Source: Rathayibacter sp. VKM Ac-2857 (GTDB lineage: Bacteria > Actinomycetota > Actinomycetes > Actinomycetales > Microbacteriaceae). Taken from it: a DNA stretch of 64,000 nucleotides. Position numbers and translations under genes: made by a program. The stretch lies in the NCBI RefSeq assembly GCF_013205025.1, contig NZ_JABMLE010000001.1:434001-498000 (forward strand), given 5' to 3'. Below are positions 60,222 through 64,000 of the stretch, one piece after another. Within the stretch, counting starts at the first letter, position 1. Each line of letters begins with the position of its first letter. The notes below the pieces were generated by a model, which ran no database searches, was not told where the DNA came from, and saw only the letters and a program-made list of their open reading frames with translations.

Positions 60222-61859
60222 TTAGCGACGGCCCTTGACGATCTTCTCCTGGCCGACCTCGTCGGCCGAGATCGCCTTGTGCTCCTCGCGCCCGACCGAG
60301 GCGAGCGGCTTGCCCTCACCGGTCTGGAACTCGAGCTTGAAGCCGTCGACGGCACGGTGGAGCTCGGCGACGGTGTCGTCGGAGAGCACGTTCGTGTCGC
60401 GCAGCGTGGAGAGGACCTGCGTGTTGCGGCCCAGGTAGTCGAGCAGCTCGCGCTCGAAGCGCAGCACGTCGGGGACGGGCACCTCGTCGAGCTTGCCGTT
60501 CGTTCCGGCCCAGATCGAGACGACCTGCTCCTCGACGGGGTACGGCGAGTACTGCGGCTGCTTGAGCAGCTCGGTCAGGCGGGCGCCGCGGGCGAGCTGG
60601 CGGCGCGAGGCGGCGTCCAGGTCGGACGCGAACATCGCGAAGGCCTCGAGCGAGCGGTACTGCGCCAGCTCGAGCTTCAGCGTTCCGGAGACCTTCTTGA
60701 TCGACTTGACCTGGGCGTCACCGCCGACTCGCGAGACCGAGATGCCCACGTCGACCGCCGGACGCTGGTTGGCGTTGAAGAGGTCGGACTGGAGGAAGAT
60801 CTGGCCGTCGGTGATCGAGATCACGTTGGTCGGGATGTACGCCGAGACGTCGTTCGCCTTGGTCTCGATGATCGGGAGACCGGTCATCGAGCCGGCGCCG
60901 AGCTCGTCGGACAGCTTCGCGCAGCGCTCCAGCAGGCGGGAGTGCAGGTAGAAGACGTCGCCGGGGTACGCCTCGCGTCCCGGCGGGCGGCGCAAGAGGA
61001 GCGACACGGCGCGGTAGGCCTCGGCCTGCTTCGACAGGTCGTCGAAGATGATCAGGACGTGCTTGCCGCCGTACATCCAGTGCTGGCCGATGGCCGAGCC
61101 GGTGTAGGGGGCGAGGTACTTGAAGCCGGCGGGGTCCGAGGCGGGGGACGCGACGATCGTCGTGTACTCCATCGCTCCGGCGTCCTCGAGCGCGCCCTTC
61201 ACCGAGGCGATGGTCGAGCCCTTCTGGCCGATGGCGACATAGATGCAGCGGACCTGCTTGTTCGTGTCGCCGGACTCCCAGTTGGCCTTCTGGTTGATGA
61301 TCGTGTCGATCGCGATGGCCGTCTTGCCGGTCTGGCGGTCGCCGATGATGAGCTGGCGCTGGCCGCGGCCGACCGGGATCATCGCGTCGATGGCCTTGAT
61401 GCCGGTCTGCAGCGGCTCGTGGACCGACTTGCGCGACATGACGCCGGGGGCCTGGAGCTCGAGGGCGCGGCGGCCCTCGGAGGCGATGTCGCCGAGACCG
61501 TCGATCGGGTTGCCGAGCGGGTCGACGACGCGGCCGAGGTAGCCGTCGCCGACGGGGACGGAGAGGACCTCGCCGGTGCGGGTGACCTCCATGCCCTCCT
61601 CGATGCCGGAGAACTCGCCGAGGACGACGACGCCGATCTCGTTCTCGTCGAGGTTCTGGGCGAGGCCCAGGACGCCGTTGGAGAAGCGGATCAGCTCGTT
61701 CGCCATGACGCCGGGGAGTCCCTCGACGTGGGCGATGCCGTCGGCGGCGTCGATGACGTAGCCGACCTCGGTGGTGGACGCCTTGCCCGGCTCGTACGAC
61801 GAGACGAAGTCCTTCAGCGCGTCGCGGATCTCATCCGGGCTGATGGTGATATCTGCCAT
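60222..61859 (-). CDS. atpA: ATP synthase alpha subunit
   Basis: The regulatory nucleotide-binding F1 subunit, 545 residues. The P-loop is [11 protein letters not shown]. Other hallmarks are [49 protein letters not shown] and the arginine-finger region [13 protein letters not shown]. The C-terminus is about 35 residues longer than in E. coli, common in actinobacteria. GGAATT precedes the ATG. Confidence 0.97.
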   Translation of the reverse strand: MADITISPDEIRDALKDFVSSYEPGKASTTEVGYVIDAADGIAHVEGLPGVMANELIRFSNGVLGLAQNLDENEIGVVVLGEFSGIEEGMEVTRTGEVLSVPVGDGYLGRVVDPLGNPIDGLGDIASEGRRALELQAPGVMSRKSVHEPLQTGIKAIDAMIPVGRGQRQLIIGDRQTGKTAIAIDTIINQKANWESGDTNKQVRCIYVAIGQKGSTIASVKGALEDAGAMEYTTIVASPASDPAGFKYLAPYTGSAIGQHWMYGGKHVLIIFDDLSKQAEAYRAVSLLLRRPPGREAYPGDVFYLHSRLLERCAKLSDELGAGSMTGLPIIETKANDVSAYIPTNVISITDGQIFLQSDLFNANQRPAVDVGISVSRVGGDAQVKSIKKVSGTLKLELAQYRSLEAFAMFASDLDAASRRQLARGARLTELLKQPQYSPYPVEEQVVSIWAGTNGKLDEVPVPDVLRFERELLDYLGRNTQVLSTLRDTNVLSDDTVAELHRAVDGFKLEFQTGEGKPLASVGREEHKAISADEVGQEKIVKGRR

Positions 61860-61971
61860 GGGAATTCCTATTCGTTGGGTCCGTGCGAGCCGAAGCGGTC
61901 GTCGGGGCCTGACCTGGGTGGTGCGGAGGTCGGAGGCGGCGCGAGCCGCTCCCTGAGGATACGTGCGTCCG

Positions 61972-62766
61972 TCAGGACGCGAGCTGGAGCTTCAGGTCGG
62001 ACAGCCGCGCCGAGACGGTGCCGTCGATGACCTCGTCGCCGACGTTCAGTCGCATCCCGCCCAGGAGGGAGGGGTCGACCAGGACGTTGACGGAGACCGG
62101 GCGGCCGTACTGGCGCGTGAGCGCCGAGCGGAGCCGGTCGAGCTGCTCGGGGTGCAGCGGAGCCGCGACCGAGACCGTGGCGATGGTGAAACCGCCCTGG
62201 TCGGCGACGACGCCCGCTGCGAAGCGGACGAGCTCGGGGACGCGGCGACCGCGCGGGTGCGCGATCAGCTGCCGAAGGATGGCGAGCGTCTCCGCCGACG
62301 CCTTGCCCTCGAGGAGGCGCTGGATCAGCGACACCTTCGAGTCGGCGGCGGCGAGCTTGCTGCCGAGCGCCAGCTCGAGGCCGGCGTCGGACGCGACGAC
62401 CGCGCCGAACATCTGCAGCTCGCGCTCGATCGAGACGCCCTCGGGCGCGGAGGACGCGATGGCTCGGACCCCCACCTCCTCGATCCCGGCGACCAGGTCG
62501 CTCGGGCTCGACCAGCGGTGGCCGGCGATGACGGTGAGCAGGCGCTTGGCGGAGACGTCGAAGGGGGCGAACACGCGGGCCACGAGGGCACGCTTGCTCG
62601 CCGGCTCCACACTCGGGTCCGAGAGGGCCGAACGGAGCTGAGCCTGGGAGTCGATGACCCGGGCCGCTTCGAAGAGCTGCTGAGCCGCCTCGAGCGGGAC
62701 GTGACCGCCGAAGGCGGACAGCTCCGCCTTCGCGGCGGTCAGTGCCTGTCGTGACGCACTGCCCAT
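61972..62766 (-). CDS. atpH: ATP synthase delta subunit
   Basis: The peripheral-stalk cap, 264 residues, longer than the 177 of E. coli as in other high-GC Gram-positives. The N-terminal helical domain begins [15 protein letters not shown], and the C-terminal signature is [20 protein letters not shown]. It is not fused to a b-subunit as in mycobacteria. The ATG shares one base with the atpF stop (TGATG). Confidence 0.94.
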   Translation of the reverse strand: MGSASRQALTAAKAELSAFGGHVPLEAAQQLFEAARVIDSQAQLRSALSDPSVEPASKRALVARVFAPFDVSAKRLLTVIAGHRWSSPSDLVAGIEEVGVRAIASSAPEGVSIERELQMFGAVVASDAGLELALGSKLAAADSKVSLIQRLLEGKASAETLAILRQLIAHPRGRRVPELVRFAAGVVADQGGFTIATVSVAAPLHPEQLDRLRSALTRQYGRPVSVNVLVDPSLLGGMRLNVGDEVIDGTVSARLSDLKLQLAS

Positions 62767-63323
62767 CAGCTGTTCGCCTTCTCCGAGGCCTCGAGGTCGG
62801 CGAGGAAGCGGTCCACGATCGCGGACGCCTTCGCGTCGTCGTTGAGGCTCTCGCCGATCACGCCGGAGGCGAGATCGATGGCGAGGGTTCCGACTTCGGA
62901 GCGCAGAGCGACGACGGCCGACTGGCGGTCCGCCTCGATCTGGGCGTGCGCGTTCTGGAGGATGCGCTCGGCCTCGACCTGCGCCTGCTCCTTCTTCGCC
63001 GCCACGATCGCGTTGCCGTCGGCGTTCGCCTTCTCGCGGATCACGCCGGCCTCGGCGCGAGCCTCGGCCAGCTGAGCGGTGTACTTCTCGAGTGCGATCT
63101 CAGCCTGTCGCTGGGCCTCGTCGGCCTTCGCGATGTTCCCCTCGATCGCGGCGGAGCGCGCGTCGAGCATCGTCTGGATGCGCGGCAGGACCAGCCTCCA
63201 GAAGAAGAACAGCAGGATGAGGAAGATCACCCCCGACCAGAAGAAGTCGTAGAACTCCGGGATCAGAATGACCGCGGGGACGTCACCTTCTTCCGCAGCG
63301 ATGTTCACAGCGGTGCTGAACAC
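62766..63323 (-). CDS. atpF: ATP synthase b subunit
   Basis: The Fo peripheral stalk, 185 residues. One membrane helix (FFWSGVIFLILLFFFWRLVL, about residues 27-46) is followed by a long charged helix that dimerises and contacts delta. The GTG lies 2 bp after the atpE stop. The N-terminal 25 residues outside the membrane are typical of actinobacteria. Confidence 0.94.
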   Translation of the reverse strand: MFSTAVNIAAEEGDVPAVILIPEFYDFFWSGVIFLILLFFFWRLVLPRIQTMLDARSAAIEGNIAKADEAQRQAEIALEKYTAQLAEARAEAGVIREKANADGNAIVAAKKEQAQVEAERILQNAHAQIEADRQSAVVALRSEVGTLAIDLASGVIGESLNDDAKASAIVDRFLADLEASEKANS

Positions 63324-63325
63324 GA

Positions 63326-63574
<249 letters not shown>

Positions 63575-63621
63575 TCAGTGGGGTGATCGTGTGAACGGGC
63601 GGGAGCCCGTGAGTAGTGGGG

Positions 63622-64000
63622 TCAGTGCTCCTCGGCGACGGCCAACTGGATGTAGACCGCAGCGAGGAGGGTGAAGATGTAGGCCTGCAGCACCGCGACC
63701 AGCAGCTCGAAGAGCGTGAAGGCGCCGCCGAAGGCGAAGGTCACGACACCGAAGAGCTTGAAGCCCGGGTCGATCTGGGAGCTGAAGAGGAAGAACTGCG
63801 TGGCCGAGAAGCACAGCACGAGGAGCAGGTGCCCGACGATCATGTTCATCACGAGCCGCAGCGCGAGGGAGAGCGGACGGATGACGAACGTCTGCAGCAG
63901 CTCGATCGGCGTGAGGATGAAGTAGATCAGGAACGGGGCTCCGGGCGGGAACAGGGCGTTCTTGAAGAAGCCCATCCCCCGGTCCTTGATGCCGGCGTAG
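63622..64000 (-). CDS. atpB: ATP synthase a subunit, C-terminal part (runs off right edge)
   Basis: The last 125 codons of the Fo a-subunit. It shows the helix FLIYFILTPIELLQTFVIRP, then SLALRLVMNMIVGHLLLVL with the essential arginine (LR), and the last helix with LLVAVLQAYIFTLLAAVYI ending VAEEH. The 5' part lies to the right of the window. It is 59 bp upstream of atpE. Confidence 0.95.
   Translation of the reverse strand, partial: YAGIKDRGMGFFKNALFPPGAPFLIYFILTPIELLQTFVIRPLSLALRLVMNMIVGHLLLVLCFSATQFFLFSSQIDPGFKLFGVVTFAFGGAFTLFELLVAVLQAYIFTLLAAVYIQLAVAEEH

Overview
The window is about 72 % GC chromosomal DNA of an actinobacterium, most likely family Microbacteriaceae and resembling Rathayibacter. 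This placement is inferred from the GC content, the protein families, many GTG starts, TANNNT -10 boxes directly in front of start codons, and the dxr/rseP/ispG/proS and nusA/ylxR/infB gene sets. Nearly all of the window is coding. No rRNA, tRNA, CRISPR array, prophage or transposase gene was recognised. One gene runs off the left edge (a FAD-dependent oxidoreductase) and one off the right edge (atpB).

Layout. 1-5.9 kb: FAD oxidoreductase fragment, CorA-type Mg transporter, and the SbcD-SbcC nuclease pair. 5.9-9 kb: a TPP riboswitch and the thiamine-salvage operon thiM-thiE-thiD/tenA. 9-15.9 kb: a SMARCAL1-like SNF2 helicase, a small membrane protein, a CsoR-family sensor co-transcribed with a macrodomain protein, a Gly-rich membrane protein, an SGNH hydrolase and an SDR-DUF2867 protein. 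16-23.4 kb: truB, two small membrane-protein genes and ribF, then a ketopantoate reductase-like gene, a nucleoside kinase-like gene without a P-loop, mutY, an RNB exoribonuclease gene broken by one amber codon, and rbfA. 23.9-31.5 kb: infB, ylxR, nusA, proS, ispG. 32.1-37.7 kb: rseP, a secreted cell-wall-binding repeat protein, dxr and an FKBP lipoprotein. 37.9-53.9 kb: nitrogen and polyamine metabolism (two gabT-like transaminases, asparaginase, potDABC, an Lrp regulator with another class III transaminase), with plsC and osmC in between, and containing an FtsK/FHA/PP2C module. 54-57.3 kb: a DUF4192 protein, the alkylation-repair pair ogt-tag, and yaaA. 57.4-64 kb: F1Fo ATP synthase atpB-E-F-H-A-G-D-C, transcribed right to left.

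Two conserved housekeeping blocks look split here. The nusA-infB / rbfA-truB-ribF block is interrupted by repeats and by opposite-strand genes, and no rimP lies in front of nusA. The dxr-rseP-ispG block is interrupted by a surface-protein gene and by repeat arrays.

The least ordinary content is in the intergenic DNA: two long hairpin elements with a shared apical sequence but different self-complementary stems (23.5-23.8 kb), a 120-bp tandem hairpin array (31.7-32.1 kb), five copies of a REP-like palindrome (35.4 and 55.0-55.4 kb), a degenerate array of units about 70-83 bp long (11.8-12.1 kb) and three exact-period 18-bp repeats (11.13-11.18 kb). About a third of the genes have a TANNNT-like hexamer ending about 6 nt before the start codon, which predicts leaderless mRNAs.
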